A stretch of 64,000 nucleotides of DNA, taken from assembly GCF_021213805.1 (NCBI RefSeq), contig NZ_JAJQJI010000003.1:1-64000 (forward strand). The letters run 5' to 3'. The translations under genes were made by a program, and so were the position numbers. This document shows positions 39,124-49,053 of this stretch, piece after piece. How positions within the stretch are numbered: the first letter of the stretch is position 1; every line of letters starts with the position of its first letter. The DNA comes from Mycobacterium sp. MYCO198283 (GTDB lineage Bacteria; Actinomycetota; Actinomycetes; Mycobacteriales; Mycobacteriaceae). The notes below the pieces were generated by a model, which was not told the DNA's origin, searched no databases, and saw only the letters and a list, made by a program, of their open reading frames with translations.

Positions 39124-42108
39124 CTACATCCGTCCTTCGCGGCGCAGCAGGTCCTGTGCGCTGACGCCGCCGCCGCGCCGCTGCCGGGCGGCCTCGGGGT
39201 CGTCTTCGGCGGCGCCCTCGGTGCGGCCCTTCGGCAGCTTCTGCGTCGCCTCGGCGCCGGCGTCCGCCGGGCCGTCGGGCGGACGTTGCGCCGGCATCGC
39301 GGTGGTGGGTTCGGCGTCCTCGGGCGCCGCCATCGCGCGGGTGGCGTCCGCCGACGGCTGCCGCGGCTGCGGGGCCGGCTTGGCGGCCGGCGGTTTCGGC
39401 GGCTGTTCGCCGCGCAGCTCACCCAGCCAGGACTCGATCTCGCGCTCCGGTCGCGCCGCCGGCGGTCGCTGACCGCGCTGCGCCGGGGCGGCGTTGCCGA
39501 CGACGCCGCGGACACTGCGCGCCGCGGAGCGCGCCTTCATCGACAGCCGGGTCGTCGGCGGCTCGTTGGCCGGGATCCGGGTGGTCGACGGTTCGGCGCC
39601 GGTCATGCGGGTGGTGGGCGGTTCGGCCGTCCCGTTGTCCGGTCGCGGCGCGGCGGGGATCCGCGTCGTCCCGGCGACGGACGGTTCGCGGCGCGGCGGT
39701 TGCGGGCCGCGCGGCCGTCCCGCGCCGTCGGGCACCGGATGCGTCGGGTCGTGGGGGCGGCGCGGTGGCGTCACCGGCGCGCCGGCGCCGACGAGCACCT
39801 CGTCGGGCGTGCGGGACGTCGCCCGCTTGCGCTCGTCGGGCAGGTGCACCTCGCCCAGCCCGAGCTTGTTCTGCAGCCGCTTCATCCACCGCGGCGCCCA
39901 CCAGCAGTCGTCGCCGAGGAGCCGCATGATCGCCGGCACCAGGAACATGCGGATGATCGTCGCGTCGAGCAGCAGCGCGATGAGCAGGCCGAACGCCAGG
40001 TACTTCATCATCACCAGGTCGGAGAACACGAACGCGCCCGCGACGACGGCCAGGATCAGCGCGGCGCCGGTGATGAGGCGGCCGGTGGTGGCCGTGCCGA
40101 TCCGGATGGCCTCGGCCGTCGACATGCCCCGCTCGCGGGCCTCCACCATGCGGGAGACCAGGAACACCTCGTAGTCGGTGGACAGCCCCCAGATCACGGC
40201 GATGATCAGGCCGATCATCGGCGCCATCAGCGGCTGCGGCGTGTAGTTCATCAGCCCCGAGCCGTGCCCGTCGACGAACATCCAGGTCAGAATGCCCATC
40301 GTCGACCCCAGCGTCAGCGCGCTCATCAACGCCGCCTTGATGGGCAGCACGATCGAGCCGAACGCCAGGAACATCAGGACCGTCGTGGTGATGATCAGCA
40401 CCACCACCATGAGCGGCAGCTTGTCGAACAGGCTGTGGATGCTGTCCTGTTCCAGCGCCGGGGTGCCGCCGACGGAGATCTCCAGGCCGCGTGGCGCCGG
40501 GATGTCCCGCAGCTCGGCGATCTTCTGCGCCGCGTCGTTGCGGTTGACCAGGCCGTTCTGCAGCACCCGGATCGACGGGTCCTTCGTGCCGCCCTCCTGC
40601 ACCGAGCGCGGCTGCCACATCTTCGTCGGATCGTTGTTCGGGTCGGTGAACCCGCTGATCGTCATCGCCTCCGCGCGGATCTCCGCGACCTGCTGCTCGG
40701 TGACCGGCTGACCGTCCTGCCGCTGGATCACCAGGGTCAGCGGCTCGGTGCGGAAGCCGGGGAAGCTGCGGTCGAAGTCCTCCTGGGCCTGGCGGACGCT
40801 GTTGTCCGGCGGCAGGTACTTCTCGCTGATGCCGCCCAGCGCCAGCTGCCCGAGCGGGATGACCAGCAGGATCATCACGATCAGGATGGGCGCCGCGAAC
40901 GCGATCGGCCGCTTCATCACGACGTTGACCAGGCGGCCCCAGAAGCCCTTCTCGACCTCTTCGCGCGTCTTGGTCTTCTGCAGCCGGTCGGCCAGCCAGT
41001 TCAGCCACCAGTTCATCGGCTTCCAGTTGCGGAAGAACGGCACCCGCAGCAGCGTCCGGACACCCAGCGCGTCGACGTTGGCGCCGAGAATGGCCAGCGC
41101 GGCCGACAGCACGGTGATCGACAGGATCGCGGCCAGCAGGACCGACGCGATGATCGCGTAGGTGATCGATTTCAGGAAGCCCTGCGGGAACAGCAGCAGC
41201 GGCACCGACGACGCGACGATGATCACGGCCGAGAAGACGACCGTTCGGCCCGACGTCATCATGGTGCGGCGCACCGCCGTCTCGGTGTCGTAGCCCTCGG
41301 CGATCTCCTCGCGGAACCGGCTCACGATAAACAGCCCGTAGTCGATCGCGATGCCGAGCCCGATCAGCGTCACCACCGGTTGGGCGAAGAAGTGCACCGG
41401 CGTGAACTCGGCAATCAGCCGCATGATGCCCAGCGCGCCGGCGATGGACAGGCCGCCGATGATCGCGGGCAGCGCGGCCGCCACGACGCCGCCGAACACG
41501 AAGAACAGCACCACCGCCACCAGCGGGATCGCGGCGATCTCGGCGCGCCGCTGATCTTCGCCGATGGTGCCCGTCAGCTCGCTGGCCAGCGGGTTCAGCC
41601 CGGCAAGCTTGATGTCGCCGTCGTTGATCTCCTTCAGCTGCGGCTCGATCGCCTGGTAGTTCTTGAGGATCTCGTCGTCGCTGTCGCCCTTGAGCGGGAT
41701 GCTGACGAAGGTCTTCGACCCGTCGTCGGTGCGCATCTCGCGCACCGTCTCCAGCGTGCTGTCGGGGGCGCGCAGCCAGCCGACCCAGCTCACGACCTGG
41801 TCCGGGTTGTCCTCGACCAGCTTGTTCAGCTCGCCGTTGACCTTGGCCATCCACTGCGGGTTGTCGACCTTCTGCCCCTCGGGCGGGGTCAGGATGGCGA
41901 CGACGTGGCTGGTGCGGTCACGGCCGTAGGCCTCGTCGGAGACCACCGACGCGTGCACCGACTCGCTGCCCTCGTCGTAGAAGCCACTCTGCGTGACGTG
42001 CTGCCCCAGCGAGATGCCGAAGAGGCCGCCGCCGAGGCACAGTGCGACCATCACCCCGATGACGATGTACCGGTAGCGATAGACAGTTCGACCCCACCAG
42101 GCGAACAC
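39124..42108 (-). CDS. mmpL3: Trehalose monomycolate transporter MmpL3
   Basis: A 994-residue MmpL protein, the essential flippase for trehalose monomycolate. Both Asp-Tyr proton-relay pairs are present (LGIAIDYGLFIVS and WGLSTDYEVFLVS), with 12 membrane helices, two periplasmic domains and a long C-terminal tail (about 750-994) rich in Pro, Arg and repeated TTRI/TTRM units. The start is GTG 42108 with AGGAGC five bases upstream, and the N terminus MFAWWGRTVYRYRYIVIG is that of MmpL3. It is the third gene of trmB - NYN gene - mmpL3, as in Rv0208c-Rv0206c. Confidence 0.96.
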   Translation of the reverse strand: MFAWWGRTVYRYRYIVIGVMVALCLGGGLFGISLGQHVTQSGFYDEGSESVHASVVSDEAYGRDRTSHVVAILTPPEGQKVDNPQWMAKVNGELNKLVEDNPDQVVSWVGWLRAPDSTLETVREMRTDDGSKTFVSIPLKGDSDDEILKNYQAIEPQLKEINDGDIKLAGLNPLASELTGTIGEDQRRAEIAAIPLVAVVLFFVFGGVVAAALPAIIGGLSIAGALGIMRLIAEFTPVHFFAQPVVTLIGLGIAIDYGLFIVSRFREEIAEGYDTETAVRRTMMTSGRTVVFSAVIIVASSVPLLLFPQGFLKSITYAIIASVLLAAILSITVLSAALAILGANVDALGVRTLLRVPFFRNWKPMNWWLNWLADRLQKTKTREEVEKGFWGRLVNVVMKRPIAFAAPILIVMILLVIPLGQLALGGISEKYLPPDNSVRQAQEDFDRSFPGFRTEPLTLVIQRQDGQPVTEQQVAEIRAEAMTISGFTDPNNDPTKMWQPRSVQEGGTKDPSIRVLQNGLVNRNDAAQKIAELRDIPAPRGLEISVGGTPALEQDSIHSLFDKLPLMVVVLIITTTVLMFLAFGSIVLPIKAALMSALTLGSTMGILTWMFVDGHGSGLMNYTPQPLMAPMIGLIIAVIWGLSTDYEVFLVSRMVEARERGMSTAEAIRIGTATTGRLITGAALILAVVAGAFVFSDLVMMKYLAFGLLIALLLDATIIRMFLVPAIMRLLGDDCWWAPRWMKRLQNKLGLGEVHLPDERKRATSRTPDEVLVGAGAPVTPPRRPHDPTHPVPDGAGRPRGPQPPRREPSVAGTTRIPAAPRPDNGTAEPPTTRMTGAEPSTTRIPANEPPTTRLSMKARSAARSVRGVVGNAAPAQRGQRPPAARPEREIESWLGELRGEQPPKPPAAKPAPQPRQPSADATRAMAAPEDAEPTTAMPAQRPPDGPADAGAEATQKLPKGRTEGAAEDDPEAARQRRGGGVSAQDLLRREGRM

Positions 42109-42152
42109 ACGAAGCTCCTAACTCGTTCGGTCGACCCGCGGCTGCGCCGTCG

Positions 42153-42830
42153 TCACGCTCGCGACGTGAGCAGCGACGACAGCGGCCGGAACGGCTGCAG
42201 CCAGGCGCCCTCGTCGGGCAGCGAATCCAGTCCGATCCGCGGCAGCGGTTCCCGGAACACGCCCGGGATGTCCTCCAGGTCGACGAAACCCAAGGTATCC
42301 GACGCTAACGCCCAGCTGGCATGTTCACGAAATCCGAGAACCTGGACGTCGACGCCCGCCCGGGCCAGGTCTTCCAGCGGCTGCCGGAACGCCTGCCCGT
42401 CCGCCGACGCCACGATCAGGCCCGCGAGCCCCTCGTGACGGCGGAGCGCGATGTGGTCGAGCATGTCGCTGTCCACGTCGCTGTCTTCGTCGATCTTCGG
42501 CTTCGCGAAGACCGCGAAGCCGACGTTGCGCAGCGCCTCCACCCACGGCCGCACGACGTCGGCCGTGCCGGGGGCGATGTTGGTGAACACCGTGGCCTCG
42601 GGTTCCAGCGAGATGTCCGGGCGGTCGGTGGCCAGTTCGGAGGTGCGTTTGAGCAGCCACCGGCCCAGCGCGTCGAACCGCGGCCGGTGCGCCGCGGTCG
42701 GCCGGCCGCCGAGGATGGAGCCCAGGCCCATGTCGAGGTTCGGCGCGTCCCACACCAGCAGCACGCGACTCACCCGCACGTCCGCCGGTGCTCCGGGTGC
42801 CGCCGCCACGACGTCCTCCGCGGCGCTCAT
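42153..42830 (-). CDS. NYN domain (PIN-like) protein (Rv0207c type)
   Basis: A 225-residue protein with an NYN/LabA-like nuclease fold: LLVWDAPNLDMGLG (about 24-37) supplies the first acidic residue, DSDVDSDMLDHIAL (about 115-128) the next, and LIVASADGQAF the third; relatives cleave RNA. The C-terminal part (DIPGVFREPLPRIGLDSLP) is typical of the mycobacterial group. ATG 42830 overlaps the trmB stop (ATGA), and mmpL3 follows 44 bases later. Why an RNase-like protein is cotranscribed with mmpL3 is not known, but the order is kept in M. tuberculosis. Confidence 0.86.
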   Translation of the reverse strand: MSAAEDVVAAAPGAPADVRVSRVLLVWDAPNLDMGLGSILGGRPTAAHRPRFDALGRWLLKRTSELATDRPDISLEPEATVFTNIAPGTADVVRPWVEALRNVGFAVFAKPKIDEDSDVDSDMLDHIALRRHEGLAGLIVASADGQAFRQPLEDLARAGVDVQVLGFREHASWALASDTLGFVDLEDIPGVFREPLPRIGLDSLPDEGAWLQPFRPLSSLLTSRA

Positions 42831-43603
42831 GACGCCGGTTTCTGCCAGATCAGCTCGGCGACCGGGCTGCCGGCGACGTGCGCCTTGGATTCGTACTTGG
42901 TCACCGGGCGGCGTACCGAGATGGGCAGCGGCTCGTCGGGCGCCACCCGCCGCAGCAGCGGTTCGGCGTCGCCTACCTCGGCGATCTGCGCGGCGTAACC
43001 CGGGTGGTCGGTGGCCGCGTGCAGCACGCCGCCGGGCGCCAGCCGGTCGGCGATCAGCGCGACGGTCTCGGCCTGCAGGAAGCGGCGCTTGTGGTGGCGG
43101 GACTTCGGCCACGGGTCGGGGAAGAACACCCGCACCCCGGTCAGCGACTCCGGGCCCACCAGGTGCTCGAGCACGTCGAGCCCGTCGCCGCGCACCAGCC
43201 GGATGTTGTCGATGCCCTCGCGCTCGATCACCCCGAGCAGCTGGGCGAGCCCGCGGCGGTAGACCTCCACCGCGATCACGTCGACGTGCGGTTCGGCGAC
43301 GGCCATCGCCGCGGTCGAGGTGCCGGTGCCGCAGCCGATCTCCAACACCACGGGCGCGCGGCGGCCGAACCAGGTCGCCAGATCGAGGCGGTCGGCGGGC
43401 CGGTCCTCCCAGCGCGCCTGCGTGCCGATGCGCGGCCACAGCCGATCCCACGTCTGCTGCTGGGCTTCGGTGAGGGTGGAGCGCCGGGAGCGGAAGCTTG
43501 TCACCCGTGGATGCAGATGAGGCGCCGCCCGCAATCCGTCGTGCCGCTCGCCCACGGAACCGACGTCGGGACCCGTCGTCGGGCCCGTGCTGGGCGACTG
43601 CAT
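42827..43603 (-). CDS. trmB: tRNA (guanine-N7-)-methyltransferase
   Basis: A 258-residue TrmB, which methylates G46 of tRNAs with SAM. Motifs are VLEIGCGTGTSTAAMA (SAM loop, about 88-103), the acidic VIAVEVYRRG and the family hallmark VRVFFPDPWPKSRHHKRR. I use ATG 43603, six bases from CACCAT (43615-43610); GTG 43621 would match the start annotated for the M. tuberculosis protein. The 35 residues before the folded part are variable. It heads the operon with the NYN gene and mmpL3 and is divergent from the GTPase-like pair. Confidence 0.92.
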   Translation of the reverse strand: MQSPSTGPTTGPDVGSVGERHDGLRAAPHLHPRVTSFRSRRSTLTEAQQQTWDRLWPRIGTQARWEDRPADRLDLATWFGRRAPVVLEIGCGTGTSTAAMAVAEPHVDVIAVEVYRRGLAQLLGVIEREGIDNIRLVRGDGLDVLEHLVGPESLTGVRVFFPDPWPKSRHHKRRFLQAETVALIADRLAPGGVLHAATDHPGYAAQIAEVGDAEPLLRRVAPDEPLPISVRRPVTKYESKAHVAGSPVAELIWQKPAS

Positions 43604-43753
43604 CCGTCCATGGTGGCGCACGACGGGCCGGGTACCCGAATCGTGTGGCGATTTGATACCCAACAGTTGCCTTCGCCCGAAGGTGTTGGCGGCGGTTCGC
43701 GCGCCGGCCGGTCAGCTGTAACGATCGAACACCGGCAATCGTCGGCACGCGCG

Positions 43754-44767
43754 GTGGAAAGGCACACCATCACTCTCGATACCTTCGCCGGACGGGTGAA
43801 CGCACTGGCCGCCGAGCTGGCCGACGAGCGGGTGGCCGCGATCGCGCGCGCCGCCGCCCGGCCCGCCACGGTGGCCGTGGGCGGTCGGCCCGGGGTCGGC
43901 GCGCCGACCGTGGCGGCGGCGCTTACTTCCGCTGGGCTGCCGGTGAGCAGCTCCGCCGAGGCGTGGGCCGCCGCCGACGTCGCGGTCCGGGTGATCGCGG
44001 ACGCACCCAAACCCGAGGACCGCGCCGCCCTCGCCGCCGCCGCGGGCCGCCGGCTGGCCGTGCTGAACAAGGCCGACCTCTCCGGACACGGCCCGGGCGG
44101 TCCCGTCGCGGTGGCGCACCGGCGCGCCGCGGCCTTCGCGGCCACCCTGGGCGTCCCGGCGGTGCCGCTGATCGCGCACCTGGCGACCGCCGCGATCGAC
44201 GACGCACTGGTCGGGGCGCTGCGGGCGCTGGCGCGCACCCCGGTCGACGCGGGAACAGCCGACGACTTCCTGGCCGCCCCGCACCCGGTGCCCGCCGAGG
44301 TGCGGCAGCGGCTGCTCGCAACGCTCGATCTCATCGGGATCGCCCACGGGTCGCAGCTCGTCCACGATCGGCCGGCCGTGGACGCCGCGGGGCTCACCGC
44401 GCACCTGCGCCACGCCAGCGGCGTGGGCGTCGTCGCCGGCGAGGTGGCCGCGGCGCTCGCCGACGCCTCCTACCGCCGGGTGGCGGCGGGGGTGTCGGCG
44501 CTCACCCGGCTGGCGGCGACATCACCACCCGCGCCGGCCCGGCGGCTGACGGCCTTCCTCACCGGCGACGAGCTGATCTTCGTCCGGATGCATGCCGCGG
44601 CGGCCGCGCTGGGCACCGACGCGTCCCCGCCCGTGGACTGGCTGCGGCTCGCCGTGCGGTGGCGGCGCGCCGGCCGCGGACCGGTGTCGGCGCGCGCAGC
44701 GGCGTGCGCCGCGGATCTCTCGCGGGGCGCGCTGCGGATGTGGGACCGCAGCGGGCGGCCGTCATGA
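43754..44767 (+). CDS. GTPase-like protein with degenerate P-loop (Rv0209 type)
   Basis: A 337-residue, Ala-rich protein. The P-loop position reads GGRPGVGAPTV (43-53): the Gly residues remain but the Lys of GKS/T is replaced by Ala. A G4-like NKAD (104-107) is kept. The C-terminal half is helical. This points to a GTPase fold that may not hydrolyse GTP well. GTG 43754 is used; the region before it has no clear ribosome binding site, so a start 14 codons later (GTG 43796) is possible. It overlaps the following paired gene by 4 bases, matching Rv0209-Rv0210. Confidence 0.75.
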   Translation: MERHTITLDTFAGRVNALAAELADERVAAIARAAARPATVAVGGRPGVGAPTVAAALTSAGLPVSSSAEAWAAADVAVRVIADAPKPEDRAALAAAAGRRLAVLNKADLSGHGPGGPVAVAHRRAAAFAATLGVPAVPLIAHLATAAIDDALVGALRALARTPVDAGTADDFLAAPHPVPAEVRQRLLATLDLIGIAHGSQLVHDRPAVDAAGLTAHLRHASGVGVVAGEVAAALADASYRRVAAGVSALTRLAATSPPAPARRLTAFLTGDELIFVRMHAAAAALGTDASPPVDWLRLAVRWRRAGRGPVSARAAACAADLSRGALRMWDRSGRPS

Positions 44768-46218
44768 CCGCCGACCACGCGGACGTCGACGCATTCGTCG
44801 GTGACCTCGTCCCGTCCCGCATCGCCGCGCCCGACGTCATCCACCGCGACGTCGTCTGCGTCACCGGGCCGTGGCTGGCCGGCACCAGCAGCGTCGCCGC
44901 CGCGCTCGCCGCCGCCCTACCGGACGTCACGGTGGTCGAGCGCGACGACCTCGCGCCCGGCGAGGCGCCCGCGGTGGTGGTCTTCGCGGCCTCGGCGGTC
45001 GCGCCCCTCACGCCCTCGGACTGTGCGCTGGCCGAGACCGCGACCGCCGACACCGACGCCGTCATCGGCGCCGTCACCAGGATCGACGTGCACCACCGGT
45101 GGCGCGACGTGCTGGCCGAGGACCGCGACCTGCTGGCCGCGCACGCCGACCGCTACGCCGCCGTGCCCTGGGTCGGGGTCGCCGCGGCCCCGCAGCTGGG
45201 CCCGCCGCAGCTCGACGACCTCGTGGCGGCGGTGCGGGCCGCACTGGGCGATCCCGGGCTGGCCCGCCGCAACCGGCTGCGCGCCTGGCACACCAAACTC
45301 GACCGGTTGGTGCGGCGCAGCGACGCCGACGCCGCCGGCACCGGGTCGCAGCTGGCCGCGCTGCGCGAGCGCCGCAGCGCGCTGATCCGGCAGCGCCGGC
45401 TCGACAGCAGCGAGCGGGCGACGGCGCTGCGCGGCGAGCTGGCGCAGGCGCGGGTGCAGCTCGGCTACTTCGCCCGCAAGCGTTGCGCGTCGGTGCGCGG
45501 CGAGCTGCAGGAGGACGTGGCGTCGCTGCGGCGCGCCGGCTTCGGTGACTTCCGGCGCTACGTTCGGGCCCGGGTCGAGGAGGTCGCGACGGACGTCGAC
45601 GCCGGCATCACCGAGCGGCTGGGCGCCGTGGCCGCCACGCTCGGCTTGCCGGCGCCGGCCGCGGCCCCGCCGGCGCCACCGCCCGCCGTGCCGGCGCCCG
45701 GGCTGCGCAGCCGACGGCTCGAGGGGCGGCTCATGATGCTGTTGGGGGCCGCGTTCGGCATGGGCGTCGCACTGACGCTGGGCCGGCTGGTCGCGGACCT
45801 GGCGCCGGCCTACGCGGTGGCCGGGATCGCCGCCGGTGTGCTGGTGGGGTCGGCGGTGGCCGTCTGGGTGGTGCGCAGCCGCGGACTGCTGCACGACCGG
45901 GCGCTGCTCGACCGCTGGGTCGGCGACGTGCTCGCCGAGGTGAGGGCTCACGGCGAGCAGCGGGTCGCCTCCTGCGTGCTGGCGGCCGAGACCGCGATGG
46001 CCGCCGAACTGGCCGCCCGCGACGCCGCGGAGTCCGCCGGCGTCGCCGCCGACGTCGAGCGCATCGACGACGAGCTGCGCCGGTTGGCCCTCGCCGAGGC
46101 ACGCGCCGCGGCCCGCCGCGACCGCGAGCTTCCCGCGTTGCGACGGGCGCGGGAGAAGGTGGCCGCGGCGCTGTCCGAGACCGCGCCCGCGGACCCCGAA
46201 TCCGTTACCCGGCGGTAA
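44764..46218 (+). CDS. Membrane-associated dynamin-like/GTPase-like protein (Rv0210 type)
   Basis: A 484-residue protein. The N-terminal domain has a degenerate P-loop (TGPWLAGTSSV, 34-44, again without Lys). Residues about 170-320 are strongly charged and helical (coiled-coil-like), then two membrane helices form a hairpin (about 322-341 and 349-372), followed by a final charged helical region. This order resembles bacterial dynamin-like proteins that reshape membranes, and such proteins often come in pairs. The link to dynamins is an inference from layout, not from motif identity. It ends 145 bases before pckG. Confidence 0.75.
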   Translation: MTADHADVDAFVGDLVPSRIAAPDVIHRDVVCVTGPWLAGTSSVAAALAAALPDVTVVERDDLAPGEAPAVVVFAASAVAPLTPSDCALAETATADTDAVIGAVTRIDVHHRWRDVLAEDRDLLAAHADRYAAVPWVGVAAAPQLGPPQLDDLVAAVRAALGDPGLARRNRLRAWHTKLDRLVRRSDADAAGTGSQLAALRERRSALIRQRRLDSSERATALRGELAQARVQLGYFARKRCASVRGELQEDVASLRRAGFGDFRRYVRARVEEVATDVDAGITERLGAVAATLGLPAPAAAPPAPPPAVPAPGLRSRRLEGRLMMLLGAAFGMGVALTLGRLVADLAPAYAVAGIAAGVLVGSAVAVWVVRSRGLLHDRALLDRWVGDVLAEVRAHGEQRVASCVLAAETAMAAELAARDAAESAGVAADVERIDDELRRLALAEARAAARRDRELPALRRAREKVAAALSETAPADPESVTRR

Positions 46219-46276
46219 CTTGCCGGTCGCCCGCGCAGGGGACGCCGCCCGATTGCCGTCGCAGCCCGTCGTCGCG

Positions 46277-46293
46277 TTAACCTGGTCAGTTAA
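46277..46293 (+). promoter_or_regulatory. Inverted repeat upstream of pckG
   Basis: TTAAC (46277-46281) and GTTAA (46289-46293) flank seven bases, 71 bases before the pckG ATG, in an otherwise GC-rich stretch. A 7-bp hairpin (GTCGCCG/CGGCGAC, about 46304-46322) follows in the leader. This could be an operator or -10 region of a carbon-source-regulated promoter; the regulator is unknown. Confidence 0.35.
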
Positions 46294-46363
46294 GGGATGA
46301 CTCGTCGCCGGTCGGCGGCGACATGCTCCTGAGCGTCTGGCCCCCCACGCAGGAGAAGTAGCG

Positions 46364-48187
46364 ATGACCGCAGCGACCGTTCCCGGTCTGGACAGTGCAC
46401 CCACTCAGCACGAGGGCCTGCTGGCCTGGGTGCGCGAGGTCGCCGAGCTGACCCAGCCCGACCGCGTGGTGTTCACCGACGGGTCCGGCGAGGAATGTGC
46501 CCGGCTCACCCGGCAACTGGTCGACGCCGGCACCTTCCAGACCCTGAACCCGGAGAAGCTGCCGAATTCCTACTTGGCGCTCTCCGATCCCAAGGACGTC
46601 GCGCGCGTCGAGTCCCGCACCTACATCTGCACCGAGCGCGAGGTCGACGCCGGCCCGACGAACAACTGGATGGACCCGGCGCAGATGCGCCGCACCATGA
46701 CCGACCTGTACCGCGGCTGTATGCGCGGCCGGACGATGTACGTGGTGCCGTTCTGCATGGGCCCGCTCGACGCCGAGGATCCGAAGCTCGGCATCGAGAT
46801 CACCGACTCGGAGTACGTCGTCATCTCGATGCGGACCATGACGCGGATGGGCCAGGCCGCGCTGGACAAGCTGGGCGACGACGGCTTCTTCGTCAAGTGC
46901 CTGCACTCGGTGGGCGCGCCGCTGGCCGAAGGCCAAGCCGACGTGCCGTGGCCCTGCAACGAGACGAAGTACATCACCCACTTCCCGGAGACCCGCGAGA
47001 TCTGGAGCTACGGCTCGGGTTACGGCGGCAACGCGCTGCTGGGCAAGAAGTGCTACTCGCTGCGCATCGCGTCGGCCATGGCGCACGACGAGGGCTGGCT
47101 CGCCGAGCACATGCTGATCCTCAAGCTGATCAGCCCGGAGAACAAGGCGTACTACATCGCCGCCGCGTTCCCGTCGGCGTGCGGCAAGACCAACCTCGCG
47201 ATGCTCCAGCCCACGATTCCCGGCTGGCGCGCCGAGACCGTCGGCGACGACATCGCCTGGATGCGGTTCGGTAAGGATGGCCGGCTGTACGCCACGAACC
47301 CCGAGTTCGGCTTCTTCGGCGTCGCGCCGGGCACCAACTGGAGCTCCAACCCCAACGCGATGAAAACCATCGCCAAGGGCAACACCGTCTTCACCAACGT
47401 CGCGAAGACCGACGACGGCGACGTGTGGTGGGAGGGCCTGGAAGGCGACCCGCAGCACCTGATCGACTGGAAGGGCAACGACTGGACGCCGGAGTCCGGC
47501 GAGAAGGCCGCCCACCCGAATTCCCGCTACTGCACGCCCATCTCGCAGTGCCCGACGCTGGCGCCCGAGTGGGACGACCCGCAGGGTGTGCCGATCTCGG
47601 CGATCCTGTTCGGCGCCCGCCGCAAGACCACCGTGCCGCTGGTCACCGAGGCCAACGACTGGCAGCACGGCGTGTTCATCGGCGCGACCATGGGTTCGGA
47701 GCAGACGGCGGCCGCGGAGGGCACGGTGGGCACCGTCCGCCGCGACCCGATGGCCATGCTGCCGTTCCTCGGCTACAACGTCGGCGACTACTTCCAGCAC
47801 TGGATCGACATCGCGAAGAACGCCGACGAGTCGAAGATGCCGAAGATCTTCTTCGTCAACTGGTTCCGCCGCGGCGACGACGGCCGCTTCCTGTGGCCGG
47901 GCTTCGGTGAGAACAGCCGCGTGCTGAAGTGGGCGATCGAGCGCATCGAGGGCAAGGCGAACGGTGCCACCACGCCCATCGGGGTCGTCCCCAGCGCGGC
48001 GGACCTCGACCTCGACGGCCTGGACGTCGATCCCGCCGACGTGGAGGCCGCGCTGGCGGTCAAGCCCGACGAGTGGCGCCAGGAGATCCCGCAGATCGAG
48101 GAATGGTTCTCGTTCGTCGGCGAGAAGCTGCCGACCGGCATCAAGGACGAGTTCGACGCCCTGAAGCACCGCCTCTCCGACGCCTAG
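46364..48187 (+). CDS. pckG: Phosphoenolpyruvate carboxykinase (GTP)
   Basis: A 607-residue GTP-dependent PEPCK, which makes PEP from oxaloacetate in gluconeogenesis and is central for growth on fatty acids. The kinase-1a loop FPSACGKTN (about 267-275), the kinase-2 stretch [10 protein letters not shown] and the R-loop/substrate residues ([23 protein letters not shown]) are all present. Length fits the GTP type. ATG 46364 has AGGAGAAG 5-12 bases upstream. It matches Rv0211 and ends before a palindromic repeat shared with the convergent oxygenase gene. Confidence 0.96.
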   Translation: MTAATVPGLDSAPTQHEGLLAWVREVAELTQPDRVVFTDGSGEECARLTRQLVDAGTFQTLNPEKLPNSYLALSDPKDVARVESRTYICTEREVDAGPTNNWMDPAQMRRTMTDLYRGCMRGRTMYVVPFCMGPLDAEDPKLGIEITDSEYVVISMRTMTRMGQAALDKLGDDGFFVKCLHSVGAPLAEGQADVPWPCNETKYITHFPETREIWSYGSGYGGNALLGKKCYSLRIASAMAHDEGWLAEHMLILKLISPENKAYYIAAAFPSACGKTNLAMLQPTIPGWRAETVGDDIAWMRFGKDGRLYATNPEFGFFGVAPGTNWSSNPNAMKTIAKGNTVFTNVAKTDDGDVWWEGLEGDPQHLIDWKGNDWTPESGEKAAHPNSRYCTPISQCPTLAPEWDDPQGVPISAILFGARRKTTVPLVTEANDWQHGVFIGATMGSEQTAAAEGTVGTVRRDPMAMLPFLGYNVGDYFQHWIDIAKNADESKMPKIFFVNWFRRGDDGRFLWPGFGENSRVLKWAIERIEGKANGATTPIGVVPSAADLDLDGLDVDPADVEAALAVKPDEWRQEIPQIEEWFSFVGEKLPTGIKDEFDALKHRLSDA

Positions 48188-48210
48188 CTCGCGCCCCGCG
48201 AGCCTCATCC

Positions 48211-48275
48211 GCGCGAGCGTGCGTGTCTGTACCGCGACACGCCGCTACACGCGTGCCGGCAGCGCACGTTCGCGC
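48211..48275. repeat. Dispersed palindromic repeat (copy 1), likely bidirectional terminator
   Basis: Outer arms 48211-48223 and 48263-48275 pair at 12 of 13 positions. The left half is nearly identical to the reverse complement of 62781-62813. It lies between the convergent pckG and oxygenase genes, so it may end both transcripts. Confidence 0.75.
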
Positions 48276-48285
48276 TCGGTGACCG

Positions 48286-49053
48286 CTACGCCGCCGCGTC
48301 GATCAGGCGGTACTGCGGGCCACCCGCTCTGCGGCGACGCCAGCCCCGCACGCTGCGCGCCACTGATTTCGCGCCGCGCATGGTCGCTCCGCGGTGCACC
48401 CGACCGAAGTGCAGCACCAGCGTGATGCGACGGCTGCCCGGCGGAATCGGCAGCGTCGTGTGGAAGGTGCGGTAGCCCCAGAACAGGTAGAGGTCGCCGG
48501 GCCGTAGCGGCACCCTCGTCGCCGCAGCCGGGTCGACGGGACGGGTCCGCAGCTTGTCGACGGCGTTCCCGAGCACCGTGCGGCGATAGGGCCGCCGGTG
48601 CGGGTCCAGGATCAGCTCGCCCGATCGACCGGGGCCGCCGTCGGGCATGACGATCGGGACGACCGCGGTGAGCACCGTGCTGTCGTAGTGGAAGTCCAGC
48701 GGCGCGTGCCCGGTGCCGGTGACGATGCGCAGCAGGTGTTCGAGTTCCTCGTCGTCGCCAAGGCCGTCGTGGTCGACCGCGGCCGCCGCGCGGAAGAGGT
48801 CGGTGAGCCGCTGGTCGGCGATGAGCCGGTCGATGCTCGAACCGGAGCCGCCGTCGAAGTGGTCGACGAAGAGCTCGTACACGCCCTCGGCCGGCAGGTG
48901 TGAGGCGACGGCGGCGCGCGCGTCGGCGAGCCATTCGGGCGACAAGACGTCGGTCAACCGGGCGTAGCCGTGTTTGTCGATGGCGGCGGCGATGGCCTTC
49001 GCGCGGTGCCCGGCGAGGCGTGCCGCGCTCCGCGAACGGGTGGTCACGAGCAT
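48286..49053 (-). CDS. 2-oxoglutarate/Fe(II) oxygenase-like protein
   Basis: A 255-residue protein with the facial-triad pattern of 2OG-Fe(II) oxygenases: HYD (His 122, Asp 124) and a distal His 198 in RTFHTTLP, followed by Arg 208/209 (PGSRRITLVLHF) for 2-oxoglutarate. The substrate is unknown; the fold resembles phytanoyl-CoA/prolyl hydroxylase types. I chose ATG 49053 because longer frames run into the AT-rich promoter region; GTG 49047 is also possible. In M. tuberculosis nadR and a methyltransferase gene occupy the place between pckA and fadD4, so this gene marks a lineage difference. Confidence 0.78.
   Translation of the reverse strand: MLVTTRSRSAARLAGHRAKAIAAAIDKHGYARLTDVLSPEWLADARAAVASHLPAEGVYELFVDHFDGGSGSSIDRLIADQRLTDLFRAAAAVDHDGLGDDEELEHLLRIVTGTGHAPLDFHYDSTVLTAVVPIVMPDGGPGRSGELILDPHRRPYRRTVLGNAVDKLRTRPVDPAAATRVPLRPGDLYLFWGYRTFHTTLPIPPGSRRITLVLHFGRVHRGATMRGAKSVARSVRGWRRRRAGGPQYRLIDAAA

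Noticed and set aside
39286..42438. Long plus-strand open frame opposite mmpL3
   Set aside because: The minus strand codes a complete, conserved MmpL3; the opposite frame has shadow-type composition and no recognisable domain.
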